Shown: in pieces, positions 31,252 through 44,051 of the stretch
Layout of the letters: each line of letters starts with the position of its first letter
How positions within the stretch are numbered: position 1 is the stretch's first letter
From: Urechis unicinctus
Taxonomy: Eukaryota > Annelida > Polychaeta > Xenopneusta > Urechidae
Reading direction: 5' to 3'
NCBI GenBank assembly: GCA_034190875.2
Contig: CM067354.1
Span: forward strand, 71,670,655-71,734,654
Length of the DNA stretch: 64,000 nucleotides
Notes under the pieces: generated by a model
Database searches by the model: none
What the model was told of the DNA's origin: nothing
What the model saw: the letters and a program-made list of their open reading frames with translations, nothing else
Position numbers and translations under genes: made by a program

Positions 31252-33177
31252 GATTGTCTTGGATTTGACAGTACAACAATCGACTAAGCGAGTCGAAATA
31301 CTCTTTGCTCGACCTGATTTGAGGTTCAACAATCAATTTATCTTGGTGAAATAAGAGCCGAGAGGTAATATCAAGTCAGAGTGCGATGTGGAGATTTATG
31401 GGTATTCCCGTTCTCGGGCACTGGTTTGAATTGCATCTTCTTGATAAGGAATCGTCAGCCCGGCATGCTGCTGGACCCCCCCCCCCCCCCCCTGGTGTCA
31501 ATAGACACATCGCTAACAACATATTTATGCGTAATTTACTTGGATTTCATTGAAACTGTTTCGTTTAGCGCCAGTTGTTTCGTAAGGGTAAACCGCTGAT
31601 ATAATTACTGTTAGTGGCTCATAGTGGATTGGTCGGTTTTATAGTTGAAGGTAGGGAGTGTTTGTGTCATATGTGTTAGCATATGTCTTTCAATCGCTAA
31701 TCAAAGTTACTGGTTTACATTCTGCGATATACAATGCCACTGATTACATAGATGATAGGAAGACATGTTGACATGGTTTTTGAAAGCTCCAGACACCCAA
31801 ATTTATTCAGAGAGGGTGCCTCGCGTTTGGATTACAGCGTGGTAACCAAGCAGCATTTTATCTCGGGAGAAACAGAATATTATCGATACCACGGATGTCT
31901 GTGATTGGCTGCAGCTTGCCAGCATATTTAAGCGCCAAATCGCAAGCATTTCGTTTGGATGAATTCAATGATTACTAATGAATATATACCATATTCAGCA
32001 CGCTTACTCATTCTACACGACTACAGTATCACCAAACTCCCTCCCTGACATCCGGGTGAGTCGCCTGCACTTTGACTTATGCGAATCAGGGTCTGCGGAC
32101 TCTAACGGATAATTCTCAGAAGCCTGAACTCAAGAGATAGGCATAAGACAAAGAGCTCGCCAATAACTCAGATGCAACTCTTAGACCCGTCCACGTAGTG
32201 TTAAAACCGTATAAAGCTGAATGACGTTTTCAGTAGTCAGGCGGGCAAGTAGGTTAATTTAATGGATATGGAAAGTTAGTTTGGTAGGTGCGGTAGTTAT
32301 GCTTGAAGATTGGTTAGGTCTACTATATCGTCATCGTTCACATGGACACCTAATCCCAGTCAAATATCCCATTCAAGCAGAGTGTAAAGCTAGGTTTCAA
32401 TCTAGGGAAATTTCACCCATAATTTTGTCTTACATCATTAAAGGTGGGGCTCATTAACCTATTATTAACTTATTTGGGAGGCTAACCGGCAGTCCACCAT
32501 TCTCTCTTATTTCCTTGCATTTTTCGTTTATGGCTATTCACGCGTCTTAATAACGACACCAACTATGGGTTTGGGTCGATACCTTAATTGCCTACCATAT
32601 TTTCGAATGTAGTATGCCTTTCGCAAGTTATGTATTCCCCATATGTTTACCTTCAAATAACCCATGTTGCTTTCTAAAGACTAGTAAACGTTCGAACATT
32701 AAAGACATTGTTTTGGGCACATATGGGGCTTTCTCTCCATGTCCAAACTTCCTTGTGTCGCTCATGCGCAGTAGCGCCTCTGTGCGTCGCTGCGGGCAGT
32801 GGTTGGGTCAAGAATCCAGCAAAAGGCGATGGGTTATTGACGTGACGTCTATATGGTCACTTACTAAACGTCCGTAACCTGATAACAGTCGGCTTTTGTC
32901 CAAACTTACAGTCTGTGATCATTATGATAATAACAAATCATAACGCCCTTAAGGTCTCGTCCTCAGGCTTGAAGTAAATATTAAGATGCGGGTTTCATCG
33001 CATAGTGCTTTGGTGCAGTGACCACCTGTATCAGGTTGGAAATTCAATCAGTGTTGTTGATGTCTATGGTATTGTTAATATCCAAAAGCACCCCCTATTG
33101 TGAAGAGTCGCATGAATTCAGTAAATGTGCATTTCAACGTAGATATTTCATAATCAATATTGTTTCTTTGAGTTGCA
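31252..33177. other. unassigned intergenic DNA with a C homopolymer
   Basis: This includes the promoter side of the minus-strand collagen-like gene. A run of about 18 cytosines is near 31477-31494. TTAGGTCTAC and TAGGTTTCAATTTA/CTAGG blocks at 25450-25520 recur at 32315-32410, so an older dispersed repeat is shared between those places. No gene is supported (32614-32877 and 33018-33260 are chance frames). Confidence 0.4.
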
Positions 33178-34236
33178 AGTCAGTTCGCCGCCCGAACGGA
33201 TCGCCCCCGGATCAGTTCGCCCTCGTTGGGCCTATATGCCCCCGGGTCAGTTCGCAATGATACGACCTCGTTTTACAGAAAGGAATTTACTGAATGCTAC
33301 ATATTTCGTTTTATATTAGAACAGTATTAATGAATTTATATCTCTTGATATGCAATAAATTTACAGCATAATGTCTACCGTCCAGAGAATCCATACATCG
33401 CACCATCGTCCACAGATAGAGTGTTGTAAAGGCGTGTGGCCGGGTCGTCGTCTAGGGACGATATACCCCTTGAACAAAAAGCGTACATGTAAAGAAAAAC
33501 GTGCACAGAAATTATGTGTGGTTTAGTTTATTTATGGCAGTAGCATATGGGGTAATAATTGATCATTTATAAAAATCAGTAAAATAAAACATGAATATGA
33601 AGTAAATACGAACTTAAAGCGCACACAAAAATACATATAACCCAATGCATCTCGGGCTCTTTACTCAACATACATCACAACAAACAAGCATACCAAATAA
33701 GTAGATTAATATAACTAAAAAGGCACATATGCATGCACATCTCCATACAAATTGGGCTCTTTATTCAGCATTAATAAAGCAAGCATGACATGAAAACAAG
33801 AAAAGAGGAACATGAACTAAAAGCTCACACATGCATACAAATAACTCAATACAACTTGGGCTCTTTATTCAACATTCATAAACATACATCAAAGAAAACA
33901 TGATACAAGTCGGACTCTACATTCATACAATTACCCTCATTCAGCGCCCTAAGCCACATTGCTGAGGAATCCGTTGAGAACGAAACTTTACCCACTCAGA
34001 TCGCCGACCCCAACCCAGTTAGTTACAAGATAATCGAGATAGGTAGTCGACAAGGGAAGTCGAAACTGGTGGATAGCTTAGGCTGCGCGTATTGCCTGAA
34101 ATTCATTAATACTGTTCCTTTATAAAATGAAAACGAGGGCGTATCATTGCGAGGGCGCATCGTCCCTGGGCAAACCCGGGGGCGAACCATCCCAGCGAGG
34201 GCGAACTGATCCGTTGGCGAACTGATCAGGGGGGAA
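33178..34236. mobile_element. fold-back / long-TIR element with internal tandem repeats
   Basis: The left arm, about 33178-33285 (GGATCAGTTCGCCCTCG, CCCGGGTCAGTTCGC, CAATGATACG), is an imperfect inverse of 34125-34236 (CGTATCATTGCG, CCGGGGGCGAAC, CGAGGGCGAACTGATCCG). Between the arms is AT-rich DNA with three to four ~105-bp units marked by GGGCTCTTTA(C/T)TCA(A/G)CAT at about 33653, 33756 and 33858 and a weaker one at 33910. There is no coding capacity. I could not find a target duplication. Confidence 0.6.
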
Positions 34237-34560
34237 ACTGACCGATATCTCCATTGGACCGGATGACATGATTTAGCCATTATTAGAAAATATTTCACAA
34301 ACCACTTCATCCAGAAATACAACCGAATAACCAATCAACACACGACATGCATCCAAGTGAAAGAATAGAATCCACATGACACCAAGAGACAATTGATGTA
34401 ACTTCAAACAATAATAACGCACATCACGCAGTCATAATGTCCGAACGACATCATACCTCGTCCCGAAAGATCTCCAAAACTCCCCCCTCCAACCTATCGC
34501 TAAGTCAATGAAAGTTTTTAAATGATATATGGTAAAGCCTCACCACCACACACTCTTATG

Positions 34561-34770
<210 letters not shown>

Positions 34771-35323
34771 CATGAATTTACATCTGGAGTTTGAGTGCCT
34801 GTGTACCAGATATTAATCGGCCTTAATTTCAGGGAAAATAACTCATAATAAAATATGGAAGGGCGACCTCATCCTATTCAGAGAATGGTACCATCATGTT
34901 GCCTGTCATAATATCCCATGAGCAACTTTATTTGGTTTAGTTGACTAGTGGTACGTTTTTCCTCGCTTTCCAATTTATTTAACACAAGTTCATATCTACT
35001 GGGCTACTTAGCCAAGTTGGCGTTAACTTTCAACTAAACATCTTTTGATAGAGAAGAGAAAACTCACGCAGAGCAAGGATACTTTATTTGGATTTCTGGT
35101 ATAAAAAAGACTGTAAGAGTTTCGTGTCTCGAACAATTTGCTTTTCGTGAATTAAATATGATTTCAAACAAACAAACAAGCTCAATTCATTGTGGCGGAT
35201 TAAATGCTCACCAAGCCTTTATAAGACAATAATGATTGACGGCCAGGATAAATACGCATGGGGAATTTTAATAAGACACTAATATAGAGGCTGGTGGCCC
35301 ATGATGGGTAGTGGTGAGTGTTA

Positions 35324-35695
35324 TTAGCGCGAGCTCACCACACACGTGAGTTCTCGACCATTGATATAGTTAGGACATGGCAGCGAGCCACAATGGGCCT
35401 CAACATTGTAGAGAAGACCTCCATCCTCGTTGGCAAGGCCTGACTCAGCCGCTTCTGGTGTCTCGTCAAGACACACTGGCTGCATCTTGCCTTTGTGACT
35501 ATAATGATCAGCCATGAGGTAGCCATGATATTCCTCAGACCAGTCATCAGGACACTGAAGCATTGCAGGGAACCTCATTGCCGTGCTTCGCCCGTCAGTA
35601 TAGCAAACAGCGCCCGGCACATTGTGGTCGTTCAGACTCTGACCATCAATATTGTCCAACTGTAATATGAATATGTACCGTTCTGCTTCGGTCAT
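35324..35695 (-). pseudogene. short-chain collagen C4-like gene, 3' partial duplicate
   Basis: The reading from DNIDGQSLNDHNVPGAVCYT to the stop matches the C-terminal 110 residues of the gene at 30101, and ends GSLPCPNYINGRELTCV. That is the normal family ending, which the first copy lacks (it ends SLPCITTTMAEKSRV). Upstream homology breaks within one base of TCAATATTGTCC, and no CLPERPQW exon is present, so the copy is 5'-truncated. It lies about 5.2 kb from the parent in the same orientation. Confidence 0.7.
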
Positions 35696-36781
35696 ATTCC
35701 GCGCGTCGCAGAAAACGCGTTGGGGTTAAAGTCCTGCATAACGCCTCTAGAAAATGACATATATCAAAAGCATGTGCAACAAAAGCATGTACAAGAAAAG
35801 CCATCGATATAACATTTCTGAAAAATCGCGATACGATGACGGCCATTTTGGAGAATATTGGGTCTCGTGATTTCCCTCATTGCCTCATCCGCATTGCCTT
35901 AGCATAAGAAGTCGATGGGTCACGTCACTCTGAGCATGCGCGATGCACGTGGTCTTGAACTTACAAAAACACATTTTGCTGTGTTTCGGACTTTTTACCG
36001 CTTCCCAAATTGTTCGAACGATAAATAATTACCATGGATGAAATCCCCCGCTGAAAATAGATAAAATTGTCCGTGAACATCATTGCATTCTAAAACTCCA
36101 TCACTTGGGTATGTTTGGTGTTTGGTAGTTTTACATTGCGTCGGTTCAAGAAAATGCAAGCTTGCATTCAGCCCTTCTACATAACCCAACCTGTTTGAAT
36201 CAGTATGACATTTATTATAAATTAAAACATTCTGAATTCAGCAAATTATGTTATCATTGTAAACACATCCTGGTTACAAGCACAAGTGCATATGAAGCTG
36301 ACTTGATGGTGATTGATGGTTGAAACGAGCAATTGACTTAAAACTTATAATAGTCTATTTCCCGGTAACCCCAATTACGCATGCACGCATGCGCAACAGC
36401 GCACCTTGTGTAACAAGGCACGTGACCCCGGTACAAACAGAGGTTAATGTTCACAACAACGCTTTGAAAGTCGAACAACTGCCATGACATCTCCCTGTAT
36501 TCTGCTCTGAGTTATCATAACGTCGGTTTCGATGTCTTGCCTGTTATTTTCATCATAGCTCCACATGTCCTTCGCCATTCCTATGATATTGTGAAATCAT
36601 AACAGTATATCACTCACAAGCGCATAGTTATACAGACATCTTCCATTTATTCGGATCTAAAATGCCGAGGTGTTACGTCTACAGATAACGCTGGCTGTGA
36701 CAACAAACATTGCCATGGAAATTCGGAAATAATTGACAGTGAAAACGGCGATTTAGCCATCTATGCTTATCAATGGTTTAG
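35696..36781. other. unassigned intergenic DNA
   Basis: No gene is recognised. The open frames at 35646-35846 and 35995-36189 carry no family signature. Confidence 0.35.
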
Positions 36782-36862
36782 GCTACGAGTAGCATGAGGA
36801 TGCTACGAGTAGCATTAGTATGCTACGAGTAGCATTAGGATGCTATGAGAAGCATTAGGAAC
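36782..36862 (+). repeat. 21-bp palindromic minisatellite, four units
   Basis: Four units of GCTACGAGTAGCAT(G/T)AG(G/T)AT. The core ATGCTAC-GA-GTAGCAT is an inverted repeat, so each unit can form a 7-bp hairpin. The last unit is mutated (GCTATGAGAAGCAT). Confidence 0.85.
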
Positions 36863-36929
36863 TAGTTCGACTTAGTTGGTGGAACAAGTTCCCCATTTAC
36901 TATCCTCAAGTATCTCCCCTCCCTGATAA

Positions 36930-38115
36930 AGTCAACTCAACGCGCTTTGAAAACGACGAATATATTGATAGCATATGTCAATTATAAAAGTTTAAATCTA
37001 TCAGCTTTCAGAAAATGTAAATTTTTTTACGATCGGACCATAATTAATGAATCAATTGCGAAATTAAAAAGTTTAGAGACTTTGGCTACCAGAAATTTTC
37101 AACCTCCTACGAATTTTTTTACGATGCATTATTTACAACTAAGTATATTTGGAAAAAGTTTACAATTACATTGTACATTCAGAATATGTTAACTGAATTG
37201 AAATTTAGCTCTAAAGCATGGACGTATCGAGCATTAAAACTTGTGTCATTTCAAAAATGTTTTGATGCTTTCGTAACCGGAAGTGACGTCATCGATATTC
37301 ATGATATCTCAAAATCCGACTTAAGCTGTCATGGAGCACATGAGAACCAATTTTTATCATCATCGGACATGTATTGACGTTGTGTAGGCGCTAAAAATAT
37401 TCATGGAAATTATGTTGTCATTCGGACCGATACCACGATTTTTCGACCTAAGGCGCTTGGGAAAATCGTCGGTGCCATGGCCATATATGTCATTAGAAAA
37501 AGTTTGCAATTAGAATGAGCTACACGATGGTGTAAATTTTGTAACGATCCGACCGTTATTAGCGGAGTTATTCGAGAAACTAGTTTATCACTTATTCGAT
37601 GACCTTGATCTTTGTTTTGGGTCAAGGTCAAAATAAAACATCTCGATTCTGCGCATTATTCACGCCTAGCGATTGACGAAAAAAAATTAAAAAATTTGCA
37701 GAAGTGCTACCTGTATCGCGGATCACAAAAATGATATCTGATAGGCGCTCAACATATTCATGAAACTTTTGTTACTATTTGGACCGATACCACTTTTTTC
37801 ACCTTAGGCGCTTGGGAAAACCGCTGGTTGGATGGCCACATATGTCATTAGAAACAGTTTGCAATTAGAATGATCTACACGATGGTGTAAATTATATAAC
37901 GATACGACCATTATTAGTGAAGTTATTCGAGATACTAGTTTTTTCACTTTTCAAAACAAAACCTCTCGGTTCTGCGCTTTATTTATGCCTAACGATTGAT
38001 AAAAAAATTGATTAAAAATATCAAAAATTGCGACCTGTATCGCGAAACAAAAAATTGTTTACATACATACATAATGACAAACGCGACTGACCAACAACGC
38101 CAAGTTGACAAGATG
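36930..38115 (+). repeat. dispersed repeat family A, copies 5 (tandem, about 1.5 units)
   Basis: It has ACTCAACGCGCTTTGAAAACG, GTAACCGGAAGTGACGTCATCG, TTGCAATTAGAATGAGC (37505) and again TTGCAATTAGAATGATC (37859), two GGCGCTTGGGAAAA blocks (37452, 37808), and the closing CGCCAAGTTGACAAGATGCCC near 38098. The 3' part is thus present twice in tandem. Confidence 0.7.
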
Positions 38116-38707
38116 CCCATGAAACCATGGGGGAACTTAGACTTTTAAAAATAATAATAATTACAAAAAAAACCCATAATACATATACACCCATGAATCA
38201 TGAAAACCATTATGATTGCAAAGTGATTCATGGGAAATGAAAAATCATAAGGCACAAATCATCATTACGTTATGATGTCTAGTGGGAATAATCGATAGCC
38301 AAGAGTGATAAAGAAGTATTGACTGGCATGATTTCGTTTGCTGTGTGTTGCATCGATATGCTAAATGTTTGAGGGGACATACATCTTGACAGTCAATTGG
38401 AATGGTTCGTGTTGCAGCTTGCTGGCTGCACGCAAAGCGAGCTGGCAGCAGCGGCGACCTTTGTGAGACTATCAACCTTAAACATTCATTCAGAAGCCAA
38501 ATAACGTTAAGCAATAAAAAATCCGTATCAATCAATAATGAACAAAATTACTATGGATTTATCAATCATATTGAGTATTTAGCTGTTGTTGGCACCTGTA
38601 ATACTTATAATGAATAAAATAACCAAATGTATCAGTGTGCTAGGCCGCGTGGTGTAGCTTTAGCGTTTTAGACTTTTAGAATTTGACGAAAATTGACTGA
38701 GTGAAAT

Positions 38708-38830
38708 TTGTTTTTTCAACTCAACGCGCTTTGAAACCGACGAATATTTTGATAGCATATGTCAATAATCAAAGTTTGGCAATTGTATCAGCTTTCAGAA
38801 AATGTTAATTTTGTTATGTATCGCCAGCCC
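38708..38830 (+). repeat. repeat family A fragment
   Basis: CAACTCAACGCGCTTTGAAA..CGACGAATAT.TTGATAGCATATGTCAAT is shared with about 36916-36975. Confidence 0.65.
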
Positions 38831-39077
38831 AAAACAGTTTGCAAAGAAACACACAAACCGAGCTACCTTCGGTAAGCAGCTCTCATGGTTACAGCAAATT
38901 GTAACTTGGAGCTAAACGATAAGGGGTGAAATATCCGGGACGAAAATTTTGGCGCTTTATTGACATGTTTCCGTTTCCACTTCCGGGAATTTCTAACCCA
39001 GTGAGTTGAGGCGTTTCGAAATTTCGAAAACTAAAGATCATTGTGATGGTTGAGTCGCTTTGTTTTCACCAACGAGA

Positions 39078-39235
39078 TCATGTCGAAGAATAGAAATGAC
39101 CAATACTGTTTGCCTATGTGTTGTAAATTTTGCTGTATTTGTACGCGTTCATCGTTATATACTGATCGAAGGTGGATGTCTGAGTTTCGGAATTCGTGCC
39201 AATCGGTTCTGCGATTCCTTTTTGGCGTTTTGTAG
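39078..39235 (+). pseudogene. possible THAP-type first exon relic
   Basis: ATG at about 39078 begins MSKNRNDQYCLPMCC. RNDQYC-x-x-x-C is a common opening of invertebrate THAP fingers, but the expected W, P and CxxH parts are not convincing downstream and the frame ends at 39235. It could equally be chance. Confidence 0.25.
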
Positions 39236-39579
39236 TGGAAAATGGTTTTATGAATGACACGTTTCTACAGTAAAACGAATATTAGATTTCAGCAGATTTG
39301 TACAGTGCATTGAAAATAGCGCATGCGAAAAAGTAAAATTTTCAAAAAAAACGGTGCTAAAGTCAAAGTGTGCTACATAAAGTAAAGATGTCAACGGTAC
39401 GCATTTTGTAGGTATGTAACAAAAAAAGTTAACTAATTTTAAATTGAATTTGTTTATTCTTATATATTTATTGTGCAATCAAACACTTCAAGTCTGGTTA
39501 CTTCCCCGGGGTAGGGGGGCACCTAATTGTATAGATGTATTATACATGTGCCTATGACTATGATGTCAATATGTTGTGA

Positions 39580-41400
39580 CAGAAACTAGATAATATGGAC
39601 AAAAAAATTAGCTATTCCAAATTTCTGAAGCACACCTCATATCTTATGATTTGCAATGTTACTATGTCACATGCCCTCATCACACGCACAATATAACTGT
39701 GGCCTTGAAGTACATGCACCATCTTCTCCTTGATAAAATAATTTATATGAGTTTAGATTTTAGGATGATGGAAAAGGCTTGAATGATAATAGTGGGTGAT
39801 TTTGATAAATGGAAATAGTGTCATGAGGAAAATATGGTACAATATTGAGAAAACTATTCCACCAACATATATGCATGCTTTTCTATTAGTGTAAGAACAA
39901 CCGGTAGTAAACTTGCTATTAAGTTGCAAAATTTGTAGCATTCAATATAATTGTTTCTGAGTTTCATTTAGAAACAACGGGTAATACATAAGATTGTTAC
40001 TGGCCTGTTGCTAGGTTCATGGAACAATATATGTCAAGTATACACCCGTTTACAAGAATGTTTGACGGATTGGATATAATGTGTGCTTTTGATTTGTTGA
40101 AATATTCTAGAATGATACAGAATCAAGTGTATGATTCTAGAATTTATGTTAATATATTTTGATGGAAACAATATATTGTGTAGTAAAATAAGCTATTCCA
40201 AATTTCTGAAGCACACTTTATGTCATTTGCTTTACAGTGTTGCTATGTCACATGCCCTCATCACTACACAGTATAACTCTGGCCTGATTTTAAGATTATG
40301 GAAAGGGTTTGTATGATAATGGGTGTGATTTTAATATATGGATATATTGTCATGAGGATAATATGGTACAATAGTGAGAAAACTTCCACCTACAGATATG
40401 CATGCTTTACTATTAGTGTAAGAACAACCGGGTGTAAACTTGCAATTTAGTTACAAAGATTTGTAGCATTCCATATATTTTTTCCCAAGTTTCATTTAGA
40501 CACAAAGGTTAATACATATGAAAGAAAATTCTTTCACTGGCCTGTTGCTAGTATCATGGAACAATATATGACAAGTTTACACCCGTTTACAAGTATGTTT
40601 GATGGATTGGATATAATGTGTGCCTTTGATTTGTTGCAAAATTCTAGAATGATGCAGAATCAAGTGTATGATTCTAAAATTGATGTCAATATATTTTGAA
40701 GGAAACAAGATATTATGGAAAAAAAATAGCTATTCCAAATTTCTGAAGCACACCTAATGTCATTTGCTTTACAATGTTGCTATGTCACATGCCCTCATCA
40801 CTACACAGTATAACTCTGGCCTGTTAGTACATGTACCATATTCTCCTTGATTAAGTTATATGACTCTTGATGTTAAGATTATGGAAAGGGTTTGTATGAT
40901 AATGGGTGTGATTTTAATATATGGATATATTGTCATGAGGATAACATGGTACAAGAGTGAGAAAACTTCCACCTACAGATAAGCATGCTTTTCTATTTGT
41001 GTAAGAACAACCGGGTGTAAACTTGCAATTTAGTTACAAAGATTTGTAGCATTCCATATAATTTTTCCCTAGTTTCATTTAGACACAAGGTTAATACATA
41101 TGAAAGAAAATTCTGTTACTGGCCTGTTGCTAGGATCCTGAAACAAAATATGACAAGTTTACACCTGTTTATGAGTATGTTTGATGGATTGGATATAATG
41201 TGTGCTTTTGATTTGTTGTAATATATTAGAATGATTCTAGAATTGATGTCAATATATTTTGATGGAAACAAGATACTATAGAAGATAATTAGCTATTACA
41301 AATGTCTAAAGCACACCTTATGTCATTTGCTTTACAATGTTCCTATGTCACATGCCCTCATCACTACACAGTATAACTCTGGCCTGTTAGTACACGTGTA
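39580..41400 (+). repeat. ~560-bp degenerate tandem repeat, about 3.2 units
   Basis: The anchor AGCTATTCCAAATTTCTGAA + GCACAC occurs at about 39611, 40189, 40727 and (diverged) 41290. Other landmarks repeat in order: ATGTCACATGCCCTCATCAC, GATTATGGAAAGGGTTTG, GTGTAAGAACAACCG, GGATTGGATATAATGTGTGC. Unit lengths are about 578, 538 and 563 bases. No conserved ORF runs through the units. Confidence 0.85.
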
Positions 41401-42840
41401 CTGGTTCATAATAATGTAATTAGTTTGGGCTTTTGAATTGGAGATAGTATGGTTGCTCTTAAAATATGCTATCTTTAGACATGTAGCTACTACAGAACAT
41501 CTTCTAAACATTCTTGTAATGGTAGCTAAACGGGACATTAGGGTGGGGTGGGGGGGGGGTCATTAATTAGCATGTTAAAGCCCATCAAAATGGAATGTGG
41601 GATTCTCATGCATTGGCTGCATAAAGATGCCAATGAAAAAATGCACTTGCTTACAACACCCTATTGAATCCCCCTGTGGGTCCTGAATTCGAAAAGACCC
41701 ATTCTGTCCTTCTGCATGTGGTATAAGGCGACTAATAGGGGGCAACCTGTTGGCCGTGGGTCAGGATTCATGTCGGTGGACAGTGGGTGTGGAGTGGAGC
41801 GATCTTATCTGCAACACACCACGCAATGGTAACAGAACCTTGAGCAATTTTCTTTCTGTATGTTTTAAAAATGAGGTTTAAATGCTTTACTCCTAATGTC
41901 GTTATAATATTGTACGTTACTGCTTTATGAAATCTTTTATGTTTTTCTGTGTTACAGGTGGATGTTCCAAGCTTCTTGTAGCGTTCAAGACTTTGTGTGT
42001 CTGTGTGCAGCTGTGAGCTTCTGGTTGCAGGAGGCAAGATATCGAAGAAACAAATTTGTTTATCTCCAAAAAAAAAGTCGTGTTTCTCACAAAACTACAA
42101 ACGTGTTTATCTCACAAAAACAAACGTGCATCTGTCAAAAAAGCAAACTGGAGAACCTGCGCGGTGGATTGCTATTAATAAATCATAACGTTGGATTCAT
42201 AACATTGGTATAGCAAACAGAATTTCATTAATCATAACGTTTATCTTGAATTATGCACATTATTTGTCATTACGTCCGCTGCGCGTTGAATATCAAGAAC
42301 GACAACTGTATAAATCGAGTAATACAATTTGCCAGTTAAGGAAGCTGTGAATGTATTGGGGTTGATTATGAAATATCCAGCAGCAACACACACATTGATA
42401 TATCTATATATCGTTTAATGGATTACATACAGAACACATTTTCATTTGGAGTATCGCAAGTGTCCTATCGGCATCCATGCCGGCTGGCGGATGTGTTTTA
42501 TGTGAACCTCAGTGTCGCGTTCGGTTTATCCACGCGAGAACATTACATCTCCCTTCTTATGAATTGTGAGTGTCCGTCTGATTGGAGGTTAACTTATAGA
42601 TACTCTGATGTGCAACAACTCTATATACTATGCAAAGTCACTCAGGTATAATTTGACAATAACACTGATATTAATTTCTAGTACTAAATCAACTACAATG
42701 ATAACATGTGCATGATTATAGAATATTCACAAGGGGCAGGGTCGACTCCTGGAGCCCTTCGCCTGATGCAGAGCATTATTATGGCTCGTCACATGCATCT
42801 GGCATATGCGTCAACGTTAAGCGTTAAGCATGATACTCAA
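41401..42840. other. unassigned intergenic DNA
   Basis: No gene is supported. Frames at 41768-42037, 41962-42213 and 42418-42651 have no recognisable domain. The GGGTCGACTCC at about 42739 resembles a tRNA T-arm, but no cloverleaf can be completed around it. Confidence 0.35.
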
Positions 42841-42849
42841 CATGATGGT

Positions 42850-43895
42850 CTATAGGTCGAGTATATCCCTAGGCTTGTCTGTGCGCCCGGAGCGACGTAC
42901 TGGTGTTGGTGTTGGTGTGCTCGGGGGGCTCACTGTTGGTGTTGCAAGCTTTTTAGCAGCAGGTGTGGCGCTGCCTGGTGTGGTGGTGGTCGGCTCAGTC
43001 ACATCTGATGCTCCACTAGGCTGATGCAAGTCACGCCGATTTCTTCGATACTCCGCACCGTCCTCGGTCTGTATGTTGTATGATCGAGGTGTTCCTGCTG
43101 GTTTGGTGACAATGGCAAGTCTCCAAAACCCATCTGGCTGTCTCAGCCTGACATTTTCTCATGAGTGCAGGGCTACCATGGGCTTTGCTGAGCGGTCGAA
43201 GAATTTCTTCTGATGTTGTTGTCCGACTTTTAGCCCGTTGCGGGCCTTCAATCCGTCAAAAACTTTTGGTGCAAGTTGTTGTGCCGTGTTGGGGAGTACG
43301 GATCTGAGTCTTCTGCTCATTAGCAGCTGTGCTGGTGAAGCAATGTTACCAACTGGGGTGTTCCGATATTCCAAGATGCCCAAATATGGGTCTCGTTGGT
43401 CCCTTTTGCCTTTTCAAGTATTCTTTTCATGGTCTGGACATTGCGCTCGACCAGACCGTTTGCCTGGGGGTATCTGGGACTTGAGGTGATGTGGCAGAAC
43501 CCCCAGTCCTTTGCAAAATCTGCAAACTCATACGACGAGTATTGCGGTCCATTGTCGCTGACCACTTTCTCCTGAATGCCGTGTCGTGCAAAAATTCCTT
43601 TAGTTTTCTGGATGACTGTTGCACTGGTGGTGTTTTGCAGACGCTCCAACTCCATGTACTTGCAGTAGTAATCAGTGATTAGCAAGTAATTCCCGCTGTC
43701 GCACTGGAAGAGGTCAGAGGCGACATTCTGCCATGCTCTCGATGGCACCTCGTGAGGAATCATGGGTTCCTTTTGGTTTGCTCTCCTGGTCTCCAGGCAT
43801 ACTGGACATTTAGCACACATGTCCTCAATTTGTCCATTCATGCTTGGCCAGTACATGATGTCTCGGGCGCGTCGCTTGCATAGTTCCATGCCCAT
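42850..43895 (-). pseudogene. gypsy integrase and C-terminal tail
   Basis: The zinc-binding part has CAKCPVC. The core has the DDE triad in ASDLFQCD, VVSDNGPQYSS and GLVERNVQTMK. Then EYRNTPVGNIASPAQLLMSR is in another frame (43383-43159), and the tail ending RRSGRTDKPRDILDL is near 42850. Frame changes near 43400 and 43150 inactivate it. Confidence 0.75.
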
Positions 43896-44051
43896 GTGCC
43901 CTTGGTGGACCAGTTTTAGTATATCTGGTCTGAGGAGTTTTGGTACAATGAATCTGTCGCCGCGGAAGATTATTCCATCGTTAACTGAGAGTTCATCGCG
44001 GACAATCCAGAATTCATGTACGACTTTCGGGCAGTCGCGCTTCTCCTAAGG

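Noticed and set aside
38640..38700. GCGTGGTGTAGCTTTAGCG as a tRNA-derived SINE head
   Set aside because: An A-box-like stretch only; no B box or second copy in the window.
42720..42800. tRNA T-arm-like GGGTCGACTCC
   Set aside because: No acceptor stem, anticodon arm or A box fits around it.
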